NCBI RefSeq assembly: GCF_024171995.1
Contig: NZ_JAMTCT010000008.1
Location: 143,216-207,215, forward strand
Direction of reading: 5' to 3'
Length of the DNA: 64,000 bases
From: Promicromonospora umidemergens
GTDB taxonomy: Bacteria > Actinomycetota > Actinomycetes > Actinomycetales > Cellulomonadaceae
This document shows, in pieces, positions 8,865 to 17,027 of the stretch. The number at the start of each line of letters is the position of its first letter. Position 1 is the stretch's first letter. The position numbers were made by a program, and so were the translations under genes. The notes beneath the pieces were generated by a model, which saw only the letters and a list, made by a program, of their open reading frames with translations, was not told the DNA's origin and ran no database searches.

Positions 8865-11474
8865 TCACTCCGCCCCGAGCGCCGCCACCGGCGAGGTGCG
8901 GGCCGCGGCCCGTGCCGGGAGCACCGACGCGAGGAGGCCGGCGATGAGGGCGACACCGAGGGTCAGTGCGAGCTCCGTCCACGGGACGGCAAACTGCACG
9001 GTGCCCATCACGGACAGGGCGGTGGCCGACCCGGACCAGCCGAACCCGAGGCCGAGCACGATGCCGACGAGCGCACCGACGCCCGCGATGAGGACGCCCT
9101 CTACGGCGAGCATGCCGCGCAGCTGCTCCTTGCTCATGCCGATGGCCCGCAGGGTCGCGGACTCCTTGGTCCGCTCGATCACCGAGAGGGACAGCGTGTT
9201 GGTCACGCCGACCAGGGCGATCACCACGGCGACGGCGAGCAGCCCCACCATGATGCCGAGGACGACGTCCACGATCTGCCGGAACGACGCGGCCTGCGCG
9301 GCCTGGCTCACGACCAGGGCGTCGATGTCGACCTGCGTGGCGATCTCCTGGACGTTTCCGAGCACCACCTCTGCGTCGTCGCCCGAGATGTGGCCCCAGA
9401 TATCGGTCCCGGTATGGGTGTCGGTGACGCGGGCGAGGTCCTCGGGCGTGACGGTCTGGTCGAGCGCAGTGGAGCCCGTGATGACGACCGTCAGGTCGAC
9501 CGTGCCGCTCGGGCCCGAGACGGGGGTGCTGTCGCCTGCGCCGAGGGACAGCGAGTCCGCCGTGTCCTGGGACAGCAGGATCGAGCCCTCCGCGAGCTCT
9601 TCCGCCTGGTCCGGCACGTTCACCACGGCGACCAGCCCGTCGGGGTCGGCGGCCTTGAGCTGCATGTCCTCCGTGTCACCGATGGCGGCCGACGCGTGGG
9701 TGACGACCGCGGCGGCCGAGACGCCTGACGCCTCGGCGACGGCGTCGCGCATGTCCTCGACGTACTCGGGCACGGTGACGGACACGCTCAGGTCGTACGG
9801 GAAGGCCTCGTCGAGCCTGTGTTCCGAGGTCGCACGGGCGCTCGCGGCGCCGGTGGACATCATGGTGACGAGGGTGACGCCGATGAGCAGTGCCGTGGAG
9901 GTCGCCGCCGTACGGCGCGGGTTGCGCAGCGTGTTGGCGACCGCGAGGCGTGGGGCCGGGCCGGAGCGGGTCACGAGGGCGCCCAGGCCGGCCGCGACGC
10001 GCGGCAGCCAGAGGACCGCGCTCAGCACGATGCCGAAGAACGTGAAGGCGACGCCGCCGACGGCCGCGACCATACCGACCTCCAGGGAACCGGCATTCCC
10101 GAGGGAGGCGCCGAGGCCGAGCAGCGCGATGCCGCCAAGAATGCAGAGGACCGAGATCACGAGGCGGGCGCGGCCGGTACGGGCACCGAGCGTCGGGGCG
10201 TCGGACGGCCGCAGCGCGGCGAGCGGGGCGACGCGGGTCGCGGAGCGGGCCGGGGCGAGCGCGGCTAGGACCGTCATGACCGTGCCGACGGCGAGCGGCA
10301 GCACTATCGACTGCGGGGTCAGCGTGATCGTCTCCGGGATCGGCACACCGAGGTCGAAGTTGGGTGCCACCATCAGCGCGGCCTGGGTGAGCAGCGCGCC
10401 GATCAGGGTGCCCAGCGCGGAAGCGACGACGCCGAGGATCGCAGCCTCCAGCAGGACGCTGCGGTAGACCTGGTCGGCCCCCGCGCCGATGCAACGCAGG
10501 AGGGCGAGCGTCCTGGTCCGCTGGGCGATGAGCACCTGGAACGTGTTCGTGATGACCATGGCCGCGATCATCAGCGCGATGGCGGCGAACGCCATGACGA
10601 ACACCAAGAAGATGATGTTGTCGCCACCGGTCAGTCCCGAGGTCCTCGTCGTCGCAGCCGCCTCGGTGGTCTCGACGGACGCCTGAGCACCGGTGCCGCC
10701 GACGGTGTCCTGGATCGCTGTGCTCAGTGCCGCAGGGACGCTGTCGTCGGCGAGCGGGCTGTCGAGCGCGACGAGCAGATCGGTGACGTCCGACGGGTAG
10801 ACCTCGGCGGCGTTCCAGGCGCTGAGCGTGGCGGACGGGATCGCGGCGGCCCCGCCGGAGGCCGTGTAGACGCCGTAGGGGTCGTCGGCGAGGCCGGTCA
10901 CGGTCAGTGACTCGAAGACCTCCTCCGGCTCGCCGAGCTCGGCTGCCGGGTTCTCCGCCTCGCTCTCGGCCCAGCCCTCCGGGTACAGGGTGCGGGAGAT
11001 CCTCAGCTCGTCGCCGATTTCGGCCTCGAGCCGCTCGGCGGCCTGGGGTGTCAGCGCCACCTCGTCGGCGGCGGCCGGCCAGGCGCCGTCGCTCAGCTCG
11101 AGAGGTGAGAGCCGCGGGTCCGTCGGGACCGGGGCGAACAGCTGGTGGCCACCCTTGCCGCCGTTGCGCAGGGTGCCCGACCAGGTGATGAGAGGCTGGA
11201 CGGTCCCGACGCCGTCGACGGCAGCGACCGCCTCGACGTCATCGGTGGAGAACGAGCTCTCCGACTCCTCGTCGGCGGACACGATGACGTCGGAATCCGC
11301 GTAGCTCGCCGCCACGACGTCGCGGGCCGTCTCCTCGATGATGCCGCCGGCGAGCAGCGTCACGGTGACGAACACCGTGCTGATCAGGATGGCGATGCCT
11401 GCTGAGGCGAGGCGCCCGGTGCTGCGGCGCATCTGCCCGAGGGTGAAGCGCGCGGTGGGCATGGAGGTGGCCAT
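8865..11474 (-). CDS. ABC transporter permease, FtsX/MacB-type with two permease modules
   Basis: 869 residues from ATG 11474, which overlaps the ATPase stop by one base (TGATG). Layout: cytoplasmic N-terminus, membrane helix near 20-40, a large extracytoplasmic domain to about residue 270, three helices with an FtsX domain (ITNTFQVLIAQRTRTLALLRCIGA near 305), a fourth long segment, a second extracytoplasmic domain (about 540-730), and a second FtsX domain near 740-860 (LSLSVIERTKESATLRAIGMS). This duplicated architecture is usual for actinobacterial exporters of peptides, lipids or drugs that pair with a LolD-like ATPase. Substrate unknown. Confidence 0.92.
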   Translation of the reverse strand: MATSMPTARFTLGQMRRSTGRLASAGIAILISTVFVTVTLLAGGIIEETARDVVAASYADSDVIVSADEESESSFSTDDVEAVAAVDGVGTVQPLITWSGTLRNGGKGGHQLFAPVPTDPRLSPLELSDGAWPAAADEVALTPQAAERLEAEIGDELRISRTLYPEGWAESEAENPAAELGEPEEVFESLTVTGLADDPYGVYTASGGAAAIPSATLSAWNAAEVYPSDVTDLLVALDSPLADDSVPAALSTAIQDTVGGTGAQASVETTEAAATTRTSGLTGGDNIIFLVFVMAFAAIALMIAAMVITNTFQVLIAQRTRTLALLRCIGAGADQVYRSVLLEAAILGVVASALGTLIGALLTQAALMVAPNFDLGVPIPETITLTPQSIVLPLAVGTVMTVLAALAPARSATRVAPLAALRPSDAPTLGARTGRARLVISVLCILGGIALLGLGASLGNAGSLEVGMVAAVGGVAFTFFGIVLSAVLWLPRVAAGLGALVTRSGPAPRLAVANTLRNPRRTAATSTALLIGVTLVTMMSTGAASARATSEHRLDEAFPYDLSVSVTVPEYVEDMRDAVAEASGVSAAAVVTHASAAIGDTEDMQLKAADPDGLVAVVNVPDQAEELAEGSILLSQDTADSLSLGAGDSTPVSGPSGTVDLTVVITGSTALDQTVTPEDLARVTDTHTGTDIWGHISGDDAEVVLGNVQEIATQVDIDALVVSQAAQAASFRQIVDVVLGIMVGLLAVAVVIALVGVTNTLSLSVIERTKESATLRAIGMSKEQLRGMLAVEGVLIAGVGALVGIVLGLGFGWSGSATALSVMGTVQFAVPWTELALTLGVALIAGLLASVLPARAAARTSPVAALGAE

Positions 11475-12310
11475 CAGGCACCGGCCCCGGTGGTCGTGCC
11501 GGTGGCGGGACCCGTGGCGACGGCGGGCTCGAGGGTGCGTAGGGCGTCGAGGCCGGCCATGGCGGACTCGGGGGTGGGGTCGCTGATGTCGCCCGCGATG
11601 CGGCCGTCGGCGATCAGGACGGCACGGTCGGCGTACGCCGCGGCGGAGGGGTCGTGGGTGACCATGATGATCGTGCGACCCAGCTCGCGCACGGAGCGGC
11701 GCAGGAACGACAGGACCTCAGCCCCCGAACGCGAGTCCAGGTTCCCGGTCGGCTCGTCCGCGAACACCACATCAGGCTGCGCGATCAGCGCACGCGCGAT
11801 CGCCACACGCTGCTGCTGCCCACCAGAGAGCTCACCCGGACGGTGGGTGAGGCGGCTCTTGATTCCCAGGGTCTCGACCAGGGTGTCGAACCAGGCCTTG
11901 TCGACCGTGCCACCAGCAAGCTCGACCGGCAACGTGATGTTCTGCTCGGCCGTGAACATCGGCAACAGGTTGAACTGCTGGAACACGAACCCGACCCGAT
12001 CACGCCGCAACCGGGTCAACGCCTTGTCGTTCAACCCGGTGATCTCCGTGTCACCCAGGAACGCCTGACCGCTGGTCGCAGAATCCAGACCCGCCAACAG
12101 GTGCATCAGGGTCGACTTGCCCGAACCCGACGGACCCATGATGGCCGTGAACCGGCCCTGCTCGAAGTCGACATCGACCCCGTCCAAGGCCTGCACGGTG
12201 GCCTCACCCTTGCCATACGTCTTCGTCAGGCTCCGGGCCCGTACGGCGCGGGCGGCTCCGCCCGGCGCAGGGGCCGGCTGGTCCGCCGGGACGTACACGG
12301 TGGTGTCCAC
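11474..12310 (-). CDS. ABC transporter ATP-binding protein, LolD/MacB-like
   Basis: 278 residues from GTG 12310, preceded by AGGAG with 8-base spacing; an in-frame extension further upstream has no ribosome binding site. Walker A is GPSGSGKST, the signature is LSGGQQQRVAIAR, Walker B is VVFADEPTGNLD and the switch His is in VTHDPSAAAYADR. The MacB/LolD-type features (SGKSTLMHLLAGLD, PTGNLDS) match its partner, the FtsX-type permease that follows with a one-base overlap. An N-terminal Pro/Ala-rich leader of about 25 residues precedes the ATPase fold. Confidence 0.94.
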   Translation of the reverse strand: MDTTVYVPADQPAPAPGGAARAVRARSLTKTYGKGEATVQALDGVDVDFEQGRFTAIMGPSGSGKSTLMHLLAGLDSATSGQAFLGDTEITGLNDKALTRLRRDRVGFVFQQFNLLPMFTAEQNITLPVELAGGTVDKAWFDTLVETLGIKSRLTHRPGELSGGQQQRVAIARALIAQPDVVFADEPTGNLDSRSGAEVLSFLRRSVRELGRTIIMVTHDPSAAAYADRAVLIADGRIAGDISDPTPESAMAGLDALRTLEPAVATGPATGTTTGAGA

Positions 12311-12360
12311 GAAATTACTCCTCGAATCGATGACGGCTGAGAGCCGTTCAGGCTGGGTCC

Positions 12361-12393
12361 TGCTGGCCCGCCGCGGAGGGCGACGGGCCAGCA
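12361..12393. repeat. Inverted repeat upstream of the ABC ATPase gene
   Basis: TGCTGGCCCG at 12361-12370 and its complement CGGGCCAGCA at 12384-12393 form a perfect 10-bp stem with a 13-base loop, 50 bases upstream of the ATPase start. It could be a 5' untranslated hairpin or an operator. The remainder of 12311-12584 shows no gene I can support. Confidence 0.4.
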
Positions 12394-12584
12394 AGGACGA
12401 ACCTACGGATTCGAGGGGGTCGGGGCGTCAGGCCTGAGCCTGATCATCTGCCGGACATGTCATACCCAGGTCGTACCGGTTTGATCGGCAACGGTGCAGG
12501 TCACGACGCTGCTCTGCAGCGAGGAGGAGCGGGTGCACGACGAACGGAGCACAATTCTTCCGGACACCGCCGGGCCTGGGGGCG

Positions 12585-13886
12585 CTAGAGGACAACCTGG
12601 GGCGCTCGATCTCTCGCCGCCTCGGCCAACCTCTCGCCCAGCTCCGCGAGCGGCACGGAGACCTTCGCGCCCGACGCCGGGTCGGTCACGGCGAGTACGC
12701 CCGCCTCGACCTCGCGCGGCCCGAGCACGCCGAGCAGCGCGTCGCGCCGACGTCGGGCCAGGCGGATCCGGTTGCCCAGCGATCCGTCCCGTTCCACGCG
12801 GACGCGGACGCCGCGGGAGCGCAGGTCTGCGGCCAGCCGGTCGGCTGCATCACCCGGGGCGACTGCGTCGTCCGCGGCGTCCGGCGAACGGTCGGCTACC
12901 GGGAGCAGGCAGACCTGCACCGGCGCCAGCCAGAACGGCAGCCGCCCGCCGTGCCGCTCCAGGAGGAACGCGACCATCCGCTCCATCGCCCCGACGGTGC
13001 CGCGGTGGATCATGACCACCCGCTCCCGTTCGCCGGACGCCGCGACGTAGGTCAGGTCGAACCGCTCCGGCTGGTTGAAGTCGAGCTGCACGGTCGCGAG
13101 GGTCTCCTCGTGGCCGCGCACGTCGAGTACCTGGACGTCGATCTTCGGCCCGTAGAACGCGGCCTCGCCCGGCACCGCGCGCCAGGGCACTCCGGCCGGA
13201 GCCGCACCGAGCACCGCGCCAAGCGCCGCGGCCAGCGCCTCCTCCGCCGAGGCCCACTGCTCGGGCGAACCCAGCCACCTGACCGAGTCGTCCCGGCCAG
13301 ACAGCCGCAGGTAAAACACCTCGATCCCCAGGGTGTCGAGCACCTCGAGGACCGCGTCCAGGGCGATGCGGACCTCCGCCCCGACCTGGTCGGGGCGGCA
13401 GAAGACGTGCGCGTCGTCCAGGTTGATCTGCCGCACGCGGCTCAGCCCCGACAGCACCCCGGACCGCTCCGCGCGGAACATCGGGGCGAGCTCCGAGTAG
13501 CGCACGGGCAGGTCGCGGTAGGACCGCGGCTCGGACGCGTAGATCTGCGCGTGGTGCGGGCAGTTGGCGGGGCGCAGCACGAGCGGGTCGGCGTCGCCGG
13601 GCTCCTCGTGCGGGTCGCCGAGGTACATGGGTGGGAACATGTCGTCCGCGAACTTGGCCCAGTGGCCCGACCGCTCGAACAGCGAGCGCTTGCCGAGCAC
13701 CGGCGAGTACACGGGCTCGCACCCGGTGCGCAGCGCGACCTCACGTGCATACTGCTCGAGCTCGTACCGCACGGCCGCACCGGCGGGCAGCCACAGCGGC
13801 AGGCCGGGACCGACCAGCTGGCTCGAGCTGAAGATCCGCATGTCGCGGCCGAGCTCGCGGTGATCAAGGCTGGCGGTGACGTTCAT
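12585..13886 (-). CDS. thrS2: Short threonyl-tRNA synthetase (catalytic and anticodon-binding domains only)
   Basis: 433 residues against about 640-690 for normal bacterial ThrRS: the N-terminal TGS and editing domains are absent and the protein starts right at the catalytic core (DHRELGRDMRIF). ATG 13886 has AAGGAG 7 bases upstream. The zinc ligands of ThrRS are kept: C109 (RPANCPHHAQIYA), H160 (DDAHVFC) and H294 (VVMIHRGTVGAMERM, also motif 3). Motif 2 is at 137-150 (MFRAERSGVLSGLSR). The anticodon-binding domain covers about 322-427. A housekeeping full-length thrS must exist elsewhere, so this is a second, editing-deficient copy. The upstream leader shows the features of threonine-dependent attenuation, suggesting it is made when charged tRNA-Thr is scarce, for example under ThrRS inhibition. 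The symbol marks it as a second copy and is mine. Confidence 0.9.
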   Translation of the reverse strand: MNVTASLDHRELGRDMRIFSSSQLVGPGLPLWLPAGAAVRYELEQYAREVALRTGCEPVYSPVLGKRSLFERSGHWAKFADDMFPPMYLGDPHEEPGDADPLVLRPANCPHHAQIYASEPRSYRDLPVRYSELAPMFRAERSGVLSGLSRVRQINLDDAHVFCRPDQVGAEVRIALDAVLEVLDTLGIEVFYLRLSGRDDSVRWLGSPEQWASAEEALAAALGAVLGAAPAGVPWRAVPGEAAFYGPKIDVQVLDVRGHEETLATVQLDFNQPERFDLTYVAASGERERVVMIHRGTVGAMERMVAFLLERHGGRLPFWLAPVQVCLLPVADRSPDAADDAVAPGDAADRLAADLRSRGVRVRVERDGSLGNRIRLARRRRDALLGVLGPREVEAGVLAVTDPASGAKVSVPLAELGERLAEAARDRAPQVVL

Positions 13887-13937
13887 GGTGGTGCTCCTTC
13901 GATGAGGGAGCTGCCCCGGTCCGCCGTCGTGCACGAC

Positions 13938-13966
13938 AAAGGCCCCGGGAGCATGCTCCGGGGCCT
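13938..13966 (-). terminator. Attenuator terminator hairpin in the thrS2 leader
   Basis: On the minus strand AGGCCCCGG (13966-13958) pairs with CCGGGGCCT (13946-13938), 9 bp perfect, closing on a TTT run at 13940-13938 followed by G. An alternative register extends GGAG/CTCC towards a CATG tetraloop. It lies between the leader peptide stop and the ribosome binding site of thrS2. The segment CCGGAG (13961-13956) in its 5' arm is complementary to CTCCGG (14002-13997) inside the leader-peptide gene, giving a mutually exclusive antiterminator. Confidence 0.75.
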
Positions 13967-13986
13967 GGTTGCTGCGAGATGCAGGG

Positions 13987-14037
13987 TCAGCGCGCGCCGG
14001 AGGGAACCGGCGTCGTCGTGCGTGCGCTGAGGTGCAT
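13987..14037 (-). CDS. Threonine attenuator leader peptide, 16 residues
   Basis: The peptide is MHLSARTTTPVPSGAR, read from ATG 14037 to TGA 13987. It holds three consecutive threonine codons (ACG x3, 14019-14011), as expected of a ribosome-sensing leader for a threonine-related gene. The Thr codons lie just 5' of a pause hairpin formed by CGCCGG (14012-14007) and CCGGCG (14000-13995). Ribosome stalling on ACG would break that hairpin and free CTCCGG to pair with the terminator arm. There is no Shine-Dalgarno sequence; a -10-like TACGGT ends 7 bases upstream of the ATG, so the leader is probably transcribed leaderless, as is common in actinobacteria. Confidence 0.72.
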   Translation of the reverse strand: MHLSARTTTPVPSGAR

Positions 14038-14044
14038 ACGCACA

Positions 14045-14073
14045 ACCGTAATGTCAGAGGGTGGACGCGTCCA
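14045..14073 (-). promoter_or_regulatory. Predicted promoter of the thrS2 leader
   Basis: On the minus strand TGGACG (14073-14068, four of six matches to TTGACA) and TACGGT (14050-14045, fits the actinobacterial TANNNT) are separated by 17 bases. The -10 ends 7 bases before the leader ATG at 14037, placing +1 on or next to the start codon. The -35 lies inside the last codons of the upstream Zn-peptidase gene. Confidence 0.5.
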
Positions 14074-14944
14074 GCGCGTTGCAGTCCTGGATGGTGCCGC
14101 CGTTGTAGCCGGTCGAGAACCACTTGACGCGCTGCTCGCTGGAGCCGTGCGAGAACGCCTCGGGGTTCACGTCGCCGCCGGACCGGCGCTGGATGTTGTC
14201 GTCGCCCACGGCAGCGGCGGCGGACAGTGCCTGGTTGAGCTCGTCCTCGGTGATGGGTTCGAGGAACGTGACGCCGGTGTCCGGGTCCTCGGTGGTCGCG
14301 GCGTTGCCTGCCCACATCCCGGCGAGGCAGTCGGCCATGAGCTCGATGCGCACGGAGTCGGACTCCGGACCAGTGCCCGACCGGTCGGCCTGCTCGAACA
14401 GCCCGAGCTGGTTCTCGATGTGGTGCCCGAACTCGTGCGCCGTCACGTACATCTCCGCCAGCGGCCCGCCCTCCGCGCCGAACTGGCTGGACAGCTGGTC
14501 GTAGAACGCGAGGTCTTCGTACACGGTCGTGTCGGCCGGGCAGTAGAACGGTCCGGTGGCCGACGTCGCCGACCCGCAGCCGGTGTCGACCGCCTCGGTG
14601 AAGCTGACTACCTCGGGCATCGCGTACTCGACCCCGCCCTGCTCGGGGAGGGTCGCGGCCCAGTACACGTCCAGCGAGTCCACAACCCCGCTGAGCCGGC
14701 ACTCCGCGTCGGCGTTGGCCTGCTCCGCGGTGCACTCGCCGACATAGCCCTGCTCGCCGGTGCTCCCGGCGTCGGCGCTGGTCCCGCCGAGGATGTCGGT
14801 CGGGCTGTTGCCGGTCACCAGCATGTACACCAGCGCGACGATGATCGCCACGCCGCCTCCGCCGCCCGCGACGACCGCGCCACGGCGTCCGCCGCCCTTG
14901 CGGACCCGGCCGCCCTCGAACTGCCCACCCTCGCTGAACGTCAC
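14054..14944 (-). CDS. Neutral zinc metallopeptidase, YpfJ family
   Basis: 296 residues from GTG 14944. A Gly/Arg-rich cytoplasmic tail precedes one membrane helix at about 23-43 (VVAGGGGGVAIIVALVYMLV), giving a type II anchored protein. The extracytoplasmic domain is PF04228: HExxH zinc motif at H170-E171-x-x-H174 (TAHEFGHHIENQLG), with downstream conserved ELMADCLAGMWA supplying the third ligand region, and four Cys in the N-terminal half that could form disulfides. The physiological substrate of this family is not known. It is upstream of the thrS2 leader on the same strand; read-through would enter the attenuator. Confidence 0.92.
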   Translation of the reverse strand: MTFSEGGQFEGGRVRKGGGRRGAVVAGGGGGVAIIVALVYMLVTGNSPTDILGGTSADAGSTGEQGYVGECTAEQANADAECRLSGVVDSLDVYWAATLPEQGGVEYAMPEVVSFTEAVDTGCGSATSATGPFYCPADTTVYEDLAFYDQLSSQFGAEGGPLAEMYVTAHEFGHHIENQLGLFEQADRSGTGPESDSVRIELMADCLAGMWAGNAATTEDPDTGVTFLEPITEDELNQALSAAAAVGDDNIQRRSGGDVNPEAFSHGSSEQRVKWFSTGYNGGTIQDCNALDASTL

Positions 14945-14994
14945 GCGGCAACGCTACCTCGATGAAGGTGTCCGTACCCGGGGGGCGGCGGCGC

Positions 14995-15696
14995 TCAGCC
15001 GGCCCAGGTACGCCGGTCGCGGGCCGCGAGGTGCACGATCTCCAGCTCGCGGTCGGTGAGCATCGGTTGCCGGCTCTCGAGCCACGGCACCAGCTCGCCC
15101 GCTGTGAGCACCTCGACGCCGTCGCACGGGCCCTCGACTCGGGGCTGGTCCGACCGCACGAAGACGATCAGCGCCTGCACGGTCACCGGCACCCGCGTCG
15201 CCCGGCCCAGGATCTCCTGGGTGCGGCGCGCGGCGTTCCGGGCGGCGTCGGCGGTGACGTCCTGGACGGGCCGGTACACGGTCTCGATGATGAAGACGCC
15301 GGCGGGCCCGATCACGAGCTGGTCGAGCTCCAGGGCGCCGCCGCGCTGTGCCGAGCCCGGCGAGCGAAGGTGTCCAGAGCTCGACGAAGGGACCTGGATC
15401 GACTGGATGACGCGCCAGACAGGTCGGTGGGCCACGAGCTCCCAGAGCTCGCCGGCGACGGTCCGCACGCCGGTGATCCGGCGGCTCAGCGCGCGGTGCT
15501 TCGGGTCGTACCGGCTGCGCAGCCGCCCGCGCACCAGGGAGCCGAGGTGCTGCCGCCGGTATGCGCGGCGGCGGGCGATCAGGTGCTTCGCCGGCCGGTT
15601 GCTGGTCAGGTCGTCCCCCCGGGCCAGGCGGCCGGTGCGGAGGTTCGGCAGTGCGTCGGCGACGGTGACAGGAACGCTCGGGGAGTCGGTGCCCAT
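14995..15696 (-). CDS. NERD domain-containing protein
   Basis: 233 residues from ATG 15696 (MGTDSPSVPV). The N-terminal 80 residues are basic and Arg-rich. The C-terminal half matches the nuclease-related domain: LELDQLVIGPAGVFIIETVY around 140-158, where the usual NERD pattern is D-x-L-V-x-x-P-x-G-V-x-x-I-E-x-K. Here the expected Lys after IET is replaced (ETVY), so nuclease activity is doubtful. No membrane segment. It follows the MFS gene by about 80 bases on the same strand. Function unknown beyond a possible DNA-binding or processing role. Confidence 0.7.
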   Translation of the reverse strand: MGTDSPSVPVTVADALPNLRTGRLARGDDLTSNRPAKHLIARRRAYRRQHLGSLVRGRLRSRYDPKHRALSRRITGVRTVAGELWELVAHRPVWRVIQSIQVPSSSSGHLRSPGSAQRGGALELDQLVIGPAGVFIIETVYRPVQDVTADAARNAARRTQEILGRATRVPVTVQALIVFVRSDQPRVEGPCDGVEVLTAGELVPWLESRQPMLTDRELEIVHLAARDRRTWAG

Positions 15697-15777
15697 GAGT
15701 GGACGGTACGTCCGAGATGGTGGATCCGCGCGTTCTGGGGGTGAAGTGTGGATACGCGGACGGGCCCCGACCACACC

Positions 15778-16980
15778 TCAGTCCTGCGTCGCCGGGAACC
15801 CCTGGCGCGCCACCAGCACCACCAGCAGCGCCGCCACGACGATCACCGCCCCGGTGTACGGCACCGCGGCGAACCCGGCGCCGTCGAGCACGAGCGCCCC
15901 GAGGGCCGCGCCGCCGCCGATGCCGATGTTGGCGGTGGAGTTGACCAGCGCGCCGACGACGTCGGGCGAGGCCCCGCGCGTCCGGATGGCCGCCGCCTGG
16001 AAGACGGCGGCGACCGCGCCGAAGCCGATGCTCCACACCGCGGCCGCGGCGAGCGTGCCCGCCGTGCCGGGGAACGCGAGCCCGAGCGCCAGGATCCCGC
16101 CGGCGACGACGACCAGGGTGATGACGGTGGTCTGCCGGGGGCGCACGTCGAGCCGGGCGGCAGCGAAGCCCGCGCCGATGAGGCCGAGGGCACCGATCAG
16201 CAGCAGCGCGGGGCCGAGCGCCGCCGTCGCGAGCCCGGTGGCCAGGAGCAGCACCGACACGTAGGTGTAGACGGTGTAGTGGCCGAGGTATGCGAGCGCG
16301 TTCGCCGTCGTGACCTTTGCCAGCGCGGTGCGGCGGGCGCCGCGGGCGGCGTCGTCCGGGGGAGCGCCGCCACCCGGGACCGATGGCAGCACCAGCGCGG
16401 TGAGCACCCCGGCGAGAGTGCAGGCCACGGCCAGGACCAGGAACGCGGCACGCCAGCCGACGGCGGTGCCGAGCGCCGTCGTCAGCGGCACGCCGAGCAC
16501 GAACCCCGCCGACGCGCCAAGGGTGACCAGCCCCAGCGCGCGGCCCGCCAGGTGCGCGCGCACCAGGCGCGACGCGTACCCGATGCTCACGGAGAAGAAG
16601 ACCGCGTGGGACGCGCCGCCCAGCGTCCTGGCCACCGCGACGAGCGCGAACGTGGGAGCGACCGCGACTATCACGTTGCTCAGGACGTAGACCCCGAGGG
16701 CGGTGAGCAGCAACGTCTTGCGGGGCAGCTTGCGCGTGGCCGTCGTCAGGGGCACGGCGAGCACAGCGACCATGAACGCGTAGGCGGTGACCAGCAGTCC
16801 CGCGACGCCCTCTGAGACGTCGAGGTCGTCGCTGATCAGGGGAAGCAGACCCACCGGGACCAGCTCGGTGGTGATGGCGACGAACGTGGCGAGCGCCAGG
16901 GCGAACAACCCGCCGCCGGCCTCCCGAACGTCCCCGGGCTGCCAGGTCGGACGCACGCGCGGTGTGGCCATGGGCTCCAT
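15778..16980 (-). CDS. MFS transporter, DHA1-type drug/sugar efflux (copy 2 of a tandem pair)
   Basis: 400 residues from ATG 16980; ATG 16971 is an alternative with GGAG closer. It has twelve hydrophobic segments, motif A-like DxxxxRxxRK after TM2 (TTATRKLPRK), and the PVGLLPLISDDL and TLGASAGFVLGVPL segments typical of the SotB/AraJ/Cmr branch. It is nearly collinear with the next gene upstream (17028-18230): both are 400 residues, begin ...WQPGDVR and share long identical runs such as LLLIGAL, NSTANIGIGGGAALGALVLDGAG and FPGT. The pair arose by tandem duplication. Substrate unknown; efflux of small molecules or sugars is likely. Confidence 0.9.
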   Translation of the reverse strand: MEPMATPRVRPTWQPGDVREAGGGLFALALATFVAITTELVPVGLLPLISDDLDVSEGVAGLLVTAYAFMVAVLAVPLTTATRKLPRKTLLLTALGVYVLSNVIVAVAPTFALVAVARTLGGASHAVFFSVSIGYASRLVRAHLAGRALGLVTLGASAGFVLGVPLTTALGTAVGWRAAFLVLAVACTLAGVLTALVLPSVPGGGAPPDDAARGARRTALAKVTTANALAYLGHYTVYTYVSVLLLATGLATAALGPALLLIGALGLIGAGFAAARLDVRPRQTTVITLVVVAGGILALGLAFPGTAGTLAAAAVWSIGFGAVAAVFQAAAIRTRGASPDVVGALVNSTANIGIGGGAALGALVLDGAGFAAVPYTGAVIVVAALLVVLVARQGFPATQD

Positions 16981-17027
16981 CCCAGACCGGACGAGCCTGG
17001 CTCGCAAGGTGATAGTCCGAGAGTGTC

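Noticed and set aside
7244..8956. Long minus-strand open frame antisense to the serine hydrolase
   Set aside because: Arg/Gly/Asp-rich translation without family motifs, typical shadow frame in GC-rich DNA; the plus strand has all three catalytic motifs.
13887..14053. T-box riboswitch for thrS2
   Set aside because: No T-box core sequence or long stem I specifier region; the 167-base leader is too short and is explained by peptide attenuation.
13887..14951. Open frame continuing from thrS2 upstream through the leader and the Zn-peptidase gene
   Set aside because: It runs antisense-frame through a clear HExxH peptidase gene and the attenuator; thrS2 has a good ribosome binding site at 13886 where family similarity starts.
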